From Parvularculaceae bacterium (lineage in GTDB: Bacteria > Pseudomonadota > Alphaproteobacteria > Caulobacterales > Parvularculaceae), in NCBI GenBank assembly GCA_021776475.1, contig JAJFFV010000005.1, positions 62,001 to 126,000 on the forward strand: a stretch of 64,000 nucleotides of DNA, read 5' to 3'. The position numbers and the translations under genes are program-made. The notes beneath the pieces were generated by a model that made no database searches, was not told the DNA's origin, and was given only the letters and a program-made list of their open reading frames with translations. Numbering within the stretch: position 1 is the first letter of the stretch; the number at the start of each line of letters is the position of its first letter. Shown in pieces: positions 25,869-35,668 of this stretch.

Positions 25869-27140
25869 TTAAGCGATCTTTTGGACGGAAGTAAGTGATT
25901 GAATCAGTGTACGGTCTGGCGGAAATGTCACAAAGACCGTTGTCCCTTTCTCAGGTACGCTGTCAATTCCCATTGATGCTCCGTGCAAATCCAGAATTGC
26001 CCGAGCTACAGGAAGGCCGAGACCAAGACCCTCATGCGTTCTGTTCAACCCAGCGGAATTTTGCTGGTAGGGCTGCATAATCTGTTCAATGCTGTGAGGA
26101 CTGACCCCGACACCCTGATCGGAGACACTGATTCTGATTTCCATGTTATCCAGAATTTCTGCTTTAACCTGGCAGGATGTTTCTGCCGGTGAAAACTTTA
26201 CAGCATTTGACAAAATATTTACGAGCGCCCGCTGGATCTTCTTCTGATCACAGATCAATGCAATCTCGTCTGGGCAGTCTATCGCGATATCGATATTTTT
26301 TTCGCTTGGACACGGCTTGGTTCGCCCTAACGCGGCCCTGATCACAGATCCAATATTCACTTCGCTTTCTTTAAGCTCGAGTTTTCCAATATCGTATGAG
26401 GACATCGTCAGAATATCTTCAACGATATTCAATAGCTGATTGGCGCTTGTGGAAATATACGTTCCGTATTCGCGGCATTGTTCAAGACCAATCTGCTTTT
26501 CTTCGTTATTGGCAATCAAATCCGCAAATCCGATGGCGATATTCAGTGGCGTTTTGAGTTCGTGGGTCAGAACTGTAAAAAACTCCGATTTCGCCTTATT
26601 TTCTTTTTCTGCTGCCAGCTTTTGTTCGAGCAAGACTTCTTCCGCCGCCATTCGTAATTTTACTTCGCGCGCTAGTTCCTCATTTTGCCGCTGCAGATCA
26701 ATTGTACATTGAGCAACGAGGCGTTCGGCACCCTCAGCAAACTGCTTGATTTGTTTGCTCGCGTCACTCAGCTGAAAATGAGTTCCTATCCGCGAGCGAA
26801 GCGTCTTTGAATTGATGGGTTTGGTCACATAATCGTTTGCACCGAGCTCAAATGCTTTAACGACAGCATCCGGATCAGAATCCGCCGTGATCATGAGGAT
26901 TGGCAATTCAGATTTGTCACTGACCCGGCGTAGGCGTTTTAAAACTTCAAGGCCATTCATTGCGGGCATGTGGATATCCAAGAGGATCAGATCCGGATTA
27001 TAATTATCCAAATCGTCAAGGATTTCCTGACCCGAGCTAAACTCAACTGACTTGTGGCCCATCTTTTTAACCAGACGTGCAGCGATGTCCCGGTTAAAGG
27101 ATTCATCATCAACAATCAGTATCAATTTCTCGTCTGTCAT
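25869..27140 (-). CDS. Receiver-histidine kinase (REC-HisKA-HATPase)
   Basis: 423 residues, soluble. N-terminal receiver (LILIVDDESFNRDIAARLVK, PDLILLDIHMPAMNGLEVL, NDYVTKPIN), a linker coiled coil (QRQNEELAREVKLRMAAEEV), HisKA (FTVLTHELKTPLNIAIGFAD) and HATPase (VNILSNAVKFSPAE, VSDQGVGVSPH, LGLGLPVARAIL). The ATG at 27140 is preferred over one at 27173 that would overlap the upstream gene by 20 bp. The receiver-first architecture suits a relay step after the hybrid kinase and the single receiver upstream. Confidence 0.92.
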   Translation of the reverse strand: MTDEKLILIVDDESFNRDIAARLVKKMGHKSVEFSSGQEILDDLDNYNPDLILLDIHMPAMNGLEVLKRLRRVSDKSELPILMITADSDPDAVVKAFELGANDYVTKPINSKTLRSRIGTHFQLSDASKQIKQFAEGAERLVAQCTIDLQRQNEELAREVKLRMAAEEVLLEQKLAAEKENKAKSEFFTVLTHELKTPLNIAIGFADLIANNEEKQIGLEQCREYGTYISTSANQLLNIVEDILTMSSYDIGKLELKESEVNIGSVIRAALGRTKPCPSEKNIDIAIDCPDEIALICDQKKIQRALVNILSNAVKFSPAETSCQVKAEILDNMEIRISVSDQGVGVSPHSIEQIMQPYQQNSAGLNRTHEGLGLGLPVARAILDLHGASMGIDSVPEKGTTVFVTFPPDRTLIQSLTSVQKIA

Positions 27141-27153
27141 TGCTGGCTTTCTT

Positions 27154-27546
27154 TCAATGCCCCGAGGTCGCATAGGAATTCTCCGCGTTGTGCAAAGTTT
27201 CGATTTGCGCTACGAGATTCTTAAAGTTCACAGGCTTAGTCGCAAATTCCGAACATCCCGCGTTCATACATTTTTCGCGATCACCCTCCATGGCGTGAGC
27301 CGTCAGTGCGATGATTGGCAATCTCTTAAATTGATCAAGTTTTCGTATGGCGACGGTCGCTTCGATGCCGGACATCACAGGCATACTGATATCCATAAGG
27401 ATCATATCCGGATGTTCGCGCACAGTCATTTCAACCGCCACTTTCCCATCACATGCTTCAATCACGTTGTACCCTCGGCGCTCAAGTCTGCGGCGAAGGA
27501 TTTCACGGTTGTCGATGTTATCTTCAGCAACGAGAATGCGCATCAT
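27154..27546 (-). CDS. Single-domain response regulator
   Basis: 130 residues, one CheY-like receiver and no output domain: RILVAEDNIDNREILRRRLE, MILMDISMPVMSG with the phospho-acceptor Asp, ALTAHAMEGD and FATKPVN. It lies between two kinases: the ATG overlaps the stop of the upstream hybrid kinase (ATGA), and the next gene starts 13 bp later. Probably a diffusible phosphotransfer element linking the two. Confidence 0.93.
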   Translation of the reverse strand: MMRILVAEDNIDNREILRRRLERRGYNVIEACDGKVAVEMTVREHPDMILMDISMPVMSGIEATVAIRKLDQFKRLPIIALTAHAMEGDREKCMNAGCSEFATKPVNFKNLVAQIETLHNAENSYATSGH

Positions 27547-29870
27547 CCGGCTTCCCTCTTCTCGCGCTCTTGCGGGCTCGCGGCAGCCGACTGATTCATC
27601 AGATCGGAAACGACAGACCTCGGAGAAGCAGCCCCTTTTACATGGTAGCCCTGCGCATCCTCACGTAGTTGAGCAAGATGGTCATTTGTCAGTTCCTGTG
27701 CAGAAAAAACAATCACGGGAATGTCCTGCCACAATACGTTTCCACGCAGGCGCTGCAAAAATTCAAATCCGTCCATACCAGGCAGGCCAAGATCCAGGAT
27801 GACTCCAACAATCGCCGAATCCTGTTCGAGGCAGGCGAGCCCCTCTTCCGCGCTGCCAGTGACAGTGACGGTGTATCCAACATTGGTGCCTGCCCGCTTA
27901 ACAAGATCGGCGGCGTCATCATTGTCTTCAACGACAAGAATTTTCCCGCCGGCAAGTTTTGTGTATGATAGCAGCGCGCGCTCCAGCTCGATGCGATTCA
28001 CGGGCTTGGTGAAGTAATCCTCAGCACCCAGGCGGTAACATTCACGCTGATCATCGTCGACGCTAATGACAATTGTGGGTATCGATGCCAGCGTTTCGTC
28101 TGCCCGAAGCTGTTCAAGTAAAGTCCAGCCATCCATTACTGGCATATGCAGATCAAGCAATATTACGGATGGTCTGTGTTCTCCGGCATATTGCAGCGCT
28201 GTTTTTCCATCGCTGGCTGTAACAGTTTCATAACCGAGCCTGTCCGCAATACGCTGCATCAACTCAAGAGCGGCTGGGTCGTCATCGACGATCAGCGCTT
28301 TGCGCACATCGGAGGCAGCGCTTTTTTCGGGTTCTGCGATCAGCTGAATGGTCTTATCAGTTTTTGCTTCGTCGTCACTGATGTGTGACGGGTGTACACG
28401 TGGCACATGGATTGTAAACGTACTGCCCAGACCTTCCTGGCTATCCACATCCATCCGCCCGCCCATTAGCTCAACAAGGCGTTTTGTAATCGCCAGGCCA
28501 AGACCAGTGCCGCCATATTGTCGCGTTGTCGAAGCATCTGCCTGAACAAACGCCTCAAAAAGTTTCGATACCTGGGACTGATCCATCCCAATACCGGTAT
28601 CTTGTATCTGGATTTTTATCCAATCGACGCCGTCCAACTGCACAACATCAACTGTGTTACGCACCACACCATTGCTTGTGAACTTGCAGGCGTTGCTTAG
28701 AAGGTTGAGGATACATTGATTGAGTTTCATAGAGTCGGTGATTGCATCTTTGACGTTTTCTTTGACTTCGATAACCAGCTGGTTGCCATTGCGATCAGCA
28801 GCCGGGCGAACGGTGTCTGACGCTTCACGGATCATGGTCTTGATGTCAAATTGATGTATCTCGACATCCATTTTACCAGCTTCGATCTTCGACAGATCAA
28901 GAATGCCGTTAATCAGATTGAGCAGATGCAGGCCGGCGCTTTGAATTTTCTTGACGTCAGAGACAAGCTCTTTTGATTCCTCCACATCGCCATCTTCAAG
29001 ATCCTCTGCCACCATTTCCGAGTAGTTGATAATCGCATTCAACGGCGTGCGAAGCTCGTGGCTCATGTTGGCGAGAAATTGTGACTTGGCCGTGTTCGAG
29101 GACTGGGCGTCGTCTCGCGCTTTCATTAAATCGCCAACGAGTTTCTCAAGACGCTCATCTCTACTCTCGATCTCTTCCAGCATGGCATTGAAGTTATCAA
29201 TGAGGCGGCCAAAATCCTTATCAGGAGACGTTTTCACACGGGCTGAGTAGTCGCGTGTTTCCCGGATGGACTGGATGGTGTTGCGCAGATGCAGCATCGG
29301 ACTGTACATTGCCGCCGCTTCCCACCGTGCCAGAACAATTGCAAAAAGAATTGATCCCACGAAGACGATTGCGGCGATCAGTGCATAACTTGAAATTGTT
29401 CGCTGCAACTCGTCCAGATTAGTCAATAGCACCAGTTCGCCGATAACATCTTCCTCGACGACGATTTCACTGGTGAACGCAGGGCCCTGGTGGCTGTTGA
29501 TGAAATCCCGTTGAACGCTGGACAACCCGACTGGTATGCCGGGCTTAGCGTAGAAAGAGAAAATCTCACCGTCAGGCGTTTGCACATACGCGGCATCAAC
29601 TTGCGGCGTCAACCTTGTGGCGCTCAGCACTTCCTTGGCGGATATGTCGTCATTGAACAGCACTGCTGCGGAGGTGTTAGCGGCGAGAACTTCCGAAAGA
29701 CTTTGTTGTTCTTGATCAAAGCCGATGCGATATGTCGCAAGCTCATGAACAGTGAACGCGATACAGGCAATTGCAACCGTCGCCGCACATGCAGCGATTG
29801 TGGCCAGTCCCATTTTGCTGCGAAATGACAGCCGTTCTATATACCCGGGTATTGTTGAAAACACAGCCAT
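27543..29870 (-). CDS. CHASE8-type membrane hybrid histidine kinase with two receivers
   Basis: About 775 residues from ATG 29870 (TTG 29876 also possible). Order: membrane helix 20-42, CHASE8-like periplasmic domain about 45-155 ([40 protein letters not shown]), membrane helix 161-183, HAMP, HisKA with His271 in [16 protein letters not shown], HATPase ([23 protein letters not shown]), receiver 1 ([14 protein letters not shown]) and receiver 2 ([13 protein letters not shown]). CHASE8 is the sensor of YfiN, which YfiR binds; the YfiR-like gene in this locus makes it the likely ligand-binding partner. First gene of the leftward signalling cluster. Confidence 0.93.
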   Translation of the reverse strand: MAVFSTIPGYIERLSFRSKMGLATIAACAATVAIACIAFTVHELATYRIGFDQEQQSLSEVLAANTSAAVLFNDDISAKEVLSATRLTPQVDAAYVQTPDGEIFSFYAKPGIPVGLSSVQRDFINSHQGPAFTSEIVVEEDVIGELVLLTNLDELQRTISSYALIAAIVFVGSILFAIVLARWEAAAMYSPMLHLRNTIQSIRETRDYSARVKTSPDKDFGRLIDNFNAMLEEIESRDERLEKLVGDLMKARDDAQSSNTAKSQFLANMSHELRTPLNAIINYSEMVAEDLEDGDVEESKELVSDVKKIQSAGLHLLNLINGILDLSKIEAGKMDVEIHQFDIKTMIREASDTVRPAADRNGNQLVIEVKENVKDAITDSMKLNQCILNLLSNACKFTSNGVVRNTVDVVQLDGVDWIKIQIQDTGIGMDQSQVSKLFEAFVQADASTTRQYGGTGLGLAITKRLVELMGGRMDVDSQEGLGSTFTIHVPRVHPSHISDDEAKTDKTIQLIAEPEKSAASDVRKALIVDDDPAALELMQRIADRLGYETVTASDGKTALQYAGEHRPSVILLDLHMPVMDGWTLLEQLRADETLASIPTIVISVDDDQRECYRLGAEDYFTKPVNRIELERALLSYTKLAGGKILVVEDNDDAADLVKRAGTNVGYTVTVTGSAEEGLACLEQDSAIVGVILDLGLPGMDGFEFLQRLRGNVLWQDIPVIVFSAQELTNDHLAQLREDAQGYHVKGAASPRSVVSDLMNQSAAASPQEREKREAG

Positions 29871-30069
29871 GCCCAATCCAGTTCACTATCGGATCAGGGG
29901 TTATTTGGTATTGTTATCTCCCCTGAAAACGACACATGTTTGGCATGGAATTCCTGATATTTTGTTAAGCATATTTTTTGAACAAATATCCTTATACCGA
30001 ATTAACTTCGGCTTCATTGTTACTTCCAAAATATTAACGTCATTCACAATTAGGCTTTTATTAATCCGT

Positions 30070-32769
30070 CTAAAGAGATTGCAACCGGTCCAGAGCCTCT
30101 TGAAGTTTCTTACGCTTGTCCTCGGCTTGAACTTTTTGTTTCCTTTGACCAGCGACTACTTCGGCTGGCGCTCTTTCAACAAATTTTTTGTTGGCCAGCT
30201 TTTGATCAATGCCGCCAATTACGGCTGTGAGCTTCGAGGCTTCCTTTTCCAGCCGAGCCATTTCGGCCGAAATGTCGATCACATCTGAAATCGGCAGGGC
30301 GAAGGTTGCGCCGCTGCTGACAAGTTGAACGGCCCCCTTGGGTAGCTCGGCGGAGGAACTTATGGTCTCCACTCGCGCCAACCGCATGATAAGGTCTTTA
30401 TGATTTTCAACGAGAATTGCCGCAGTTGCTGCTGCCCCAACAACAACCAGCGGTACTTTCGCACCCGCCGGGACATTCATTTCCGTGCGCACGGAGCGGA
30501 TACGTGTAATCAGATCGACAAGAGAAGCCAATTCCAGTGCCGCCTCTTCGTAAGAAACATCATGGGTTGGCCAGGCTGCTTTGATCAAATAGTCAGAGCG
30601 TTTGTTCAGAGCACCCCACAGTTCTTCGGTTACGAATGGCATGACAGGATGCAGCATGACGAGTATCTGGTCGAGTATCCAGGCGGCCGTTGCACGTGTT
30701 TCCACCTTCGCTGCTTCGTCGTCCCCTGTAAAAACAGGCTTCGCAAATTCGAGAAACCAGTCACAAAATTTATGCCAGGTAAAGCTGTAAATCGCCGCCG
30801 CCGCATCATTAAAACGGTAAGCTTCAAGCGCCGTCGTCATGTCTTTGGCACACACAGATGCGTCGTGAACGATCCATCGATTCAATGAAGACGTAACGCT
30901 CGCCGGGTCAAATTCCTCACCATAGGCGCATTCATTCATCTGGGTGAAGCGGGCGGCATTCCACAGCTTCGTACCAAAGTTGCGGTATCCTTCAACGCGT
31001 GACTCAGCGAGTTTCACATCACGCCCCTGTGCGGCCATCGCTGTAAGCGTGAAGCGCAACGCGTCGGTGCCGTATTTGTCGCAAAAATCGAGAGGGTCGA
31101 TAACGTTTCCCTTAGATTTGGACATTTTTTGACCATGCGCGTCACGCACCAGCGCATGAATGTACACCGTATGGAACGGCACTTCGTTCCTGAAATGCAA
31201 TCCCATCATCATCATTCTGGCGACCCAGAAAAAGATAATGTCAAAGGCGGTCGAAAGCACCGTCGTCGGATAAAACGTCTCCAGTTCAGGCGTTTCATCC
31301 GGCCAGCCAAGGGTTGAGAATGGCCACAGCGCGGACGAAAACCATGTGTCGAGAACGTCTTCTTCCTGAGTGAGATCAGTTGCCTTGCCATAGTGAATAT
31401 CCGCAAGCACCTTGGCTTCATCCTGGCTCTCTGCAACAAAAATCTCGCCATCCGGCCCATACCAGACAGGGATCTGGTGTCCCCACCATAGCTGCCGGGA
31501 AATACACCAGGGCTGGATATTTTCCATCCACTGAAAATAAGTCTTGTCCCAATTGGCCGGAACAAAATTGGTCTTACCGGCCTTGACGGCTTCAATCGCC
31601 GGCTTCGCCAACTTTTCGGCATTAACATACCATTGATCTGTCAACATCGGTTCAATTACGACGCCGGAGCGATCTCCGAACGGCTGGACAACTTTCTTGT
31701 CTTCAACTTTAATCAGCAACCCCAGTGCGTCGATGTCTGCAACGATGGCTTTCCTCGCCTCGAAGCGATCCATGCGGATATATTTGTTTGGTATCTCTCC
31801 CGTCATTCGTCCGTGTTCATCCATAATGATGTATAACGGTAGGTCATGGCGCCGAGCGACGTCATAGTCATTAAAGTCATGTGCGCCCGTAATTTTGACG
31901 GCACCAGAGCCAAAATCAGGATCCGGGTGTTCATCAGTTATCACTGGAATATACCGATCGGCCAGCGGCAACAGAACCCGTTTGCCAACGATCGGTGCAT
32001 AACGCTCGTCATCGGGATGAACGGCAACCGCACCATCGCCCAGCATGGTTTCAGGCCTCGTCGTCGCGATGGAAATATAGTCTCGCTTTTCCCATTCAGT
32101 TGGATCGCCTGCATCATCAAAGGCTGTCGGGAATTCATATGTTTCGCCATTTTCCAACGGATACTTGAAATGCCAGAAGTGGCCGTCGACCTCTGTGTTT
32201 TCGACTTCCAGGTCTGAAATTGCGGTGCGAAATTTCGGATCCCAGTTGACCAGCCGTTTGTCGCGATAAATGAGACCGTCCTTGTACAGCTGAACAAAAA
32301 CTTTACGAACAGCGCTGGACAGGCCTTCATCCATAGTGAACCGCTCGCGCGACCAATCACATGAAGCACCAAGACGGCGCAACTGGCGCGTTATCGTGCC
32401 GCCGCTCTCTTCTTTCCAGGCCCAAACTTTTTCAAGAAACTTGTCCCGCCCGATTGTTCTGCGATCCGGTTCCTGACGCTCGGCCATCTGCCGCTCGACC
32501 ACCATCTGTGTCGCAATTCCGGCATGGTCGGTGCCAACTTGCCACAGCACGTTTTTGCCGCGCATCCGTTCAAACCGGCACAAAACATCCTGCAACGTGT
32601 TGTTGAGGGCGTGCCCCATATGCAGCGATCCGGTCACGTTGGGCGGCGGAATCACGATGCAGTAATTCTCTGCCCCGTCCTTGCCAGTGGGCTTGAAACA
32701 TCCATCCGCTTCCCATCGGCCATAAAGGCGAGGCTCAGCTTCTGCATAGTTAAAATGCTTGTCGATCAT
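30070..32769 (-). CDS. valS: Valine-tRNA ligase
   Basis: 899 residues, full length for ValRS. It joins valine to tRNA-Val. Seen: the class I signature PPPNVTGSLHMGHALNN, GTDHAGIATQMVVERQ, editing-domain motifs (TTRPETMLGDGAVAVHP), the KMSKSKGNVIDPLDF loop and a C-terminal coiled coil (AEMARLEKEASKLTAVIGGI) ending LDRLQSL. It lies downstream of popZ with a terminator between them, the conserved alphaproteobacterial arrangement. The 193-bp gap to its left, in front of the kinase operon, is AT-rich and shows no gene. Confidence 0.98.
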   Translation of the reverse strand: MIDKHFNYAEAEPRLYGRWEADGCFKPTGKDGAENYCIVIPPPNVTGSLHMGHALNNTLQDVLCRFERMRGKNVLWQVGTDHAGIATQMVVERQMAERQEPDRRTIGRDKFLEKVWAWKEESGGTITRQLRRLGASCDWSRERFTMDEGLSSAVRKVFVQLYKDGLIYRDKRLVNWDPKFRTAISDLEVENTEVDGHFWHFKYPLENGETYEFPTAFDDAGDPTEWEKRDYISIATTRPETMLGDGAVAVHPDDERYAPIVGKRVLLPLADRYIPVITDEHPDPDFGSGAVKITGAHDFNDYDVARRHDLPLYIIMDEHGRMTGEIPNKYIRMDRFEARKAIVADIDALGLLIKVEDKKVVQPFGDRSGVVIEPMLTDQWYVNAEKLAKPAIEAVKAGKTNFVPANWDKTYFQWMENIQPWCISRQLWWGHQIPVWYGPDGEIFVAESQDEAKVLADIHYGKATDLTQEEDVLDTWFSSALWPFSTLGWPDETPELETFYPTTVLSTAFDIIFFWVARMMMMGLHFRNEVPFHTVYIHALVRDAHGQKMSKSKGNVIDPLDFCDKYGTDALRFTLTAMAAQGRDVKLAESRVEGYRNFGTKLWNAARFTQMNECAYGEEFDPASVTSSLNRWIVHDASVCAKDMTTALEAYRFNDAAAAIYSFTWHKFCDWFLEFAKPVFTGDDEAAKVETRATAAWILDQILVMLHPVMPFVTEELWGALNKRSDYLIKAAWPTHDVSYEEAALELASLVDLITRIRSVRTEMNVPAGAKVPLVVVGAAATAAILVENHKDLIMRLARVETISSSAELPKGAVQLVSSGATFALPISDVIDISAEMARLEKEASKLTAVIGGIDQKLANKKFVERAPAEVVAGQRKQKVQAEDKRKKLQEALDRLQSL

Positions 32770-32836
32770 CTGATTTTACCGGTAAGTCGAAACCTCAGTT
32801 AGAATTGCGCTTATAAGACAGGTATCTCGCCATAGG

Positions 32837-32868
32837 CAAAAAAGAAAACCGGCCGCAAGGGCCGGTCT
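32837..32868 (-). terminator. Rho-independent terminator after popZ
   Basis: ACCGGCC at 32848-32854 and GGCCGGT at 32860-32866 form a 7-bp GC-rich stem with a 5-base loop. On the minus strand it is followed by TTTTCTTTTTT-like sequence, about 30 bp after the popZ stop. It separates popZ from valS. Confidence 0.8.
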
Positions 32869-32895
32869 TGTGTTTTTGATAGAAAGTTCAGCGCT

Positions 32896-33504
32896 TTACC
32901 GGCGACGCGCAATCCTTCGTACTTCTTCCTCGACCTTTTCTTCTACAATCCGCGTGAGGTTTTGATCGAGCCACTGTTTCAACAGTGGTTGCAGCATCCG
33001 CTCAACAACATCTTCGAGGGTCTTACCGTTTGTGTCAGTAATCCTGATATTTTCTTGCAAGGCCTCAAATGCTGTAGATGTGGCGGCAACTGTTGTATCG
33101 TTCAACATGGTATTCCTGCCCTCTTGTCTGCCAATATTACCAAAGGCTGATCTGACATCGGCTTCAAGCGTATCAACCGGTCGGGAAAGCTCCACAACTT
33201 CGGGTTCTTCAATCTCTTGTTCAACTTCTTGCGTCACAATTTCCACCGCCTCAATAACGCTTTCAACTTCGTCTTGGCCTTCCGCCTCCATTTGATCGAA
33301 GACGGTGTCAAAATCTTCGTCAGTTTGCGGGGCTTCGACCTCAGCTGTCTCTTCAGGCGCAGCCGTTTCTCCAGCCAGATCACCAGCTTCAAGCTGTTGC
33401 CGTACCGGTTGTGACGCGCCCTGTGGCTCGTCTTCTTCCGCAATTATCCTTCGAATTGAAGCAAGGATCTCGTCCATGCTGGGTTCAGCCTGCGGGTTTG
33501 CCAT
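32896..33504 (-). CDS. popZ: Polar organizing protein PopZ
   Basis: About 202 residues from the ATG at 33504; an earlier ATG at 33561 adds an unconserved basic leader. N-terminal PopZ box EPSMDEILASIRRIIAEEDE, then a long acidic Pro/Glu/Val-rich disordered middle, and the conserved C-terminal assembly region (LQENIRITDTNGKTLEDVVE, then PLLKQWLDQNLTRIVEEKVE and RIARRR). PopZ forms a polar microdomain that anchors centromere complexes and cell-fate kinases. Lies between pcm and valS; in many relatives a tolC gene sits between pcm and popZ but is absent here. Confidence 0.93.
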   Translation of the reverse strand: MANPQAEPSMDEILASIRRIIAEEDEPQGASQPVRQQLEAGDLAGETAAPEETAEVEAPQTDEDFDTVFDQMEAEGQDEVESVIEAVEIVTQEVEQEIEEPEVVELSRPVDTLEADVRSAFGNIGRQEGRNTMLNDTTVAATSTAFEALQENIRITDTNGKTLEDVVERMLQPLLKQWLDQNLTRIVEEKVEEEVRRIARRR

Positions 33505-33647
33505 AATCGTCTTCCTGAAACTACGCTTGTAATGTTTCTGGCGGTTCGCCGGAACGATCAACCCATTTTTTCGACATGTTGTCCCGGTATGTCAAAAATA
33601 ACACAATATGTTGGAATTTGTTGGAATTCCGGTCGGTCAAAAACGCT

Positions 33648-34304
33648 CTAAAACACGAATGCCTTTTCTGCGGCAAAGCCCGGCAACAGGCCTTTGGGGG
33701 AAGCCTCAAACACGGCGCGTTCACCAATGTGATCACCGGACTTTGTATAGACCATCGCGTGGCCAAGACCGTCGCGCATAACTACACACACAAGCCGACC
33801 ACCGTCCTTTAGCTGGTCGAGCAACCCTTTTGGTACCTTGTCAACAGCGCCACCGGCGATGACGATCGCATCGAATGGCCCTTGTTGCGGTAGCCCCGCT
33901 ATCAGCGAGCCACGCACCACAACCACGTTATCGAGGGACATATCGCCAAGTTTCTGTTCGGCAGCAGCGACAATTTCGTCTTCCTCCTCCACCGCCATGA
34001 CCATACTGGCAAGACGCGCCAGGATTGCCGACGAATATCCATATCCACAACCAACATCGAGAACCAGTTCATCTTCGGTAATCCTTGCAGCGTGAACAAG
34101 TTTGGAAAAATCTCGCGCTCTCAACATATATCGGTCCGAGAAAATCTCGACATCAATCTCGGCATAGGCCATTGCTTGAGCGCCCATCGGCACAAAAGAT
34201 TCACGCGGCACTTCTTCCATCGCCTGTTGCAGAGTGAGATTGGTCACATTGTTTGGGCGAACCTGGCTATCGACCATATGTTTTCTTGCTGCAGCGTAAT
34301 TCAT
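33648..34304 (-). CDS. pcm: Protein-L-isoaspartate O-methyltransferase
   Basis: 218 residues. SAM-dependent repair of isoaspartyl residues. Seen: RKHMVDSQVRPNNVTN at the N-terminus, VPRESFVP, SAM motif I VLDVGCGYGYSSAILA, the acidic VMAVEEEDE, and FDAIVIAGGAVDKVPKGLLD followed by LKDGGRLVCVV. Divergent from tRNA-Cys. The next gene leftward is popZ after about 140 bp. Confidence 0.95.
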   Translation of the reverse strand: MNYAAARKHMVDSQVRPNNVTNLTLQQAMEEVPRESFVPMGAQAMAYAEIDVEIFSDRYMLRARDFSKLVHAARITEDELVLDVGCGYGYSSAILARLASMVMAVEEEDEIVAAAEQKLGDMSLDNVVVVRGSLIAGLPQQGPFDAIVIAGGAVDKVPKGLLDQLKDGGRLVCVVMRDGLGHAMVYTKSGDHIGERAVFEASPKGLLPGFAAEKAFVF

Positions 34305-34466
34305 TCCGCTTTCATTCCGTTTCAGCCTGAAAACCTGCTCTTAAGGGTATCTGCGGACCGACGCAATCTGCGTTTTTTGACAGATTATGGCGTGCTGCAT
34401 TCTTCATCATTCTGCTTTACTGCACCAGAAGTGATAGCTAGAACGGCGCCTCACCATACTGGATTT

Positions 34467-34540
34467 GGCCACGTGGCGGAGTGGTGACGCAGCGGATTGC
34501 AAATCCGTCTACCCCGGTTCGATTCCGGGCGTGGCCTCCA
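34467..34540 (+). tRNA. tRNA-Cys (GCA)
   Basis: A 74-nt cloverleaf with encoded CCA. The acceptor GGCCACG (34467-34473) pairs with CGTGGCC (34530-34536). The anticodon stem GCGGA/TCCGT encloses the loop TTGCAAA, giving anticodon GCA. The T arm is CCCCGGTTCGATTCCGGG. Its 3' half is repeated at 36556-36596, marking it as the attachment site of an island. Confidence 0.97.
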
Positions 34541-34567
34541 GCATCAATCCTTAAACGTAAGCAATTG

Positions 34568-34596
34568 AAGCCCCTTAGTTGCGGGGTTTCTTCTAA
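34568..34596 (+). terminator. Terminator after tRNA-Cys
   Basis: AAGCCCC (34568-34574) and GGGGTTT (34583-34589) form a stem with one G-T pair and an 8-base loop, followed by CTTCT. It lies 27 bp after the tRNA. The next 370 bp, to about 34970, carry no recognisable gene apart from the possible leader of the following one. Confidence 0.6.
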
Positions 34597-34970
34597 AATA
34601 ATACTTCCCCAAAAGGAAGTAACTGCCGATTGAGGTAGATGGAAGACCGTGAGAACGGTGCCACTGCTTCCCAAAAAACAAAAAATTTGGAACCGCTCCA
34701 TTAAGCACTACGAAAGCCTTTTCCCTTTGAAGCCGAACACTCTCGAAGGACAAAAGATGAGCAAAATGATCTGTCAGTTTCCCGTGTGGACCGTCAGTGT
34801 CAAATGGCTAAGAATCGCGGTGACACGGATAACTCCAAGTCAGTTTGGCACAATGAACTAGGGTAACACAGCCTACCCATATCAATGGGCATTCTGGTTG
34901 TACCTTGCATGAAGGAGGGTGTTATTTCTTAGCTATCGTGTTTGCGCACTCTTGTGTATACAATTCAATC

Positions 34971-35642
34971 ATGGCTACCGCCCTTGCTTTTCTGCTTTTG
35001 TTTTTCTTCCAGGACCCAGAGACGAACATTGTGGGTGATTTTGCGCTTCCGTATCAGGATTGCCCGGACTGCGAACAGCCGCCTGAATTAGGAGACACTT
35101 ATTTCGTCGCTTGGGCGAAGTTCCATGAACAGTGGCCCATAGTGCAAGTATTGGCCAATGACGAGATCATCCAAACGGTGACCATTAATACGTCTGGCTT
35201 TGTTAGAAAAAAGCATCCGTTTTTTATCCCGGATAAGCTGCGACCGTTGAAGCGTTTGGAATTTCGGTACATCAACGAATACATCGAAACTGATCCAAAT
35301 TGGATTCCCTTCCGCAAGCGCGAGGTAACAATTTGGGAAGTGTACGTTGACGGAGAATTGCTCACCCTCGCGGGCTCAATTACGATTCCTGAAGCCAATG
35401 ATGGTCCACGTTTATATGTTAATGGATCAATCTCTTGGGACATAAAAAACCCACCTCGAATTGTACGCATGGATCCGATTGAATTCCACGGTCTTGAAGA
35501 TTTGGAAAAACCGAGAATAGTCAGTTTGCCACCAATAGAATTTCATGGGCTCGAAGATTTGGAAAAACCGAGAATAGTTAGCTTACCGCCGATAGAATTT
35601 CACGGCACGGCAGAAGCTCTGACAAGCAAGCCAAGCCCGTAA
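34971..35642 (+). CDS. Unknown secreted island protein with C-terminal 19-residue repeats
   Basis: 223 residues from ATG 34971. An in-frame TTG at 34905 and a GTG at 34938 could extend it, and a strong GAAGGAGGG at 34911-34919 hints that an earlier start may be used. The hydrophobic start ATALAFLLLFFF is signal-like. The body is rich in aromatic and charged residues with the segments EVYVDGELLTLAGSITIPEA and GPRLYVNGSISWDI, faintly like a beta-sandwich binding module. The end holds 2.6 near-identical repeats (RIVSLPPIEFHGLEDLEKP). I do not recognise a family. An 8-bp gap leads to the next gene. Confidence 0.65.
   Translation: MATALAFLLLFFFQDPETNIVGDFALPYQDCPDCEQPPELGDTYFVAWAKFHEQWPIVQVLANDEIIQTVTINTSGFVRKKHPFFIPDKLRPLKRLEFRYINEYIETDPNWIPFRKREVTIWEVYVDGELLTLAGSITIPEANDGPRLYVNGSISWDIKNPPRIVRMDPIEFHGLEDLEKPRIVSLPPIEFHGLEDLEKPRIVSLPPIEFHGTAEALTSKPSP
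35457..35606 (+). repeat. 57-bp in-frame tandem repeat
   Basis: Two full 57-bp units (35457-35513, 35514-35570) and a 36-bp partial third, each encoding RIV(S/R)(L/M)(P/D)PIEFHG and, in the full units, LEDLEKP. Units 2 and 3 are nearly identical at DNA level, while unit 1 has diverged in its first half, so the expansion is recent. Confidence 0.9.
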
Positions 35643-35668
35643 CACGCTAGTTGAAAAAAGGAACCGCC

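Noticed and set aside
35457-35606. CRISPR-like repeat
   Set aside because: The 57-bp units are contiguous, in frame and without spacers, so they are a coding tandem repeat. No CRISPR array is seen in the window.
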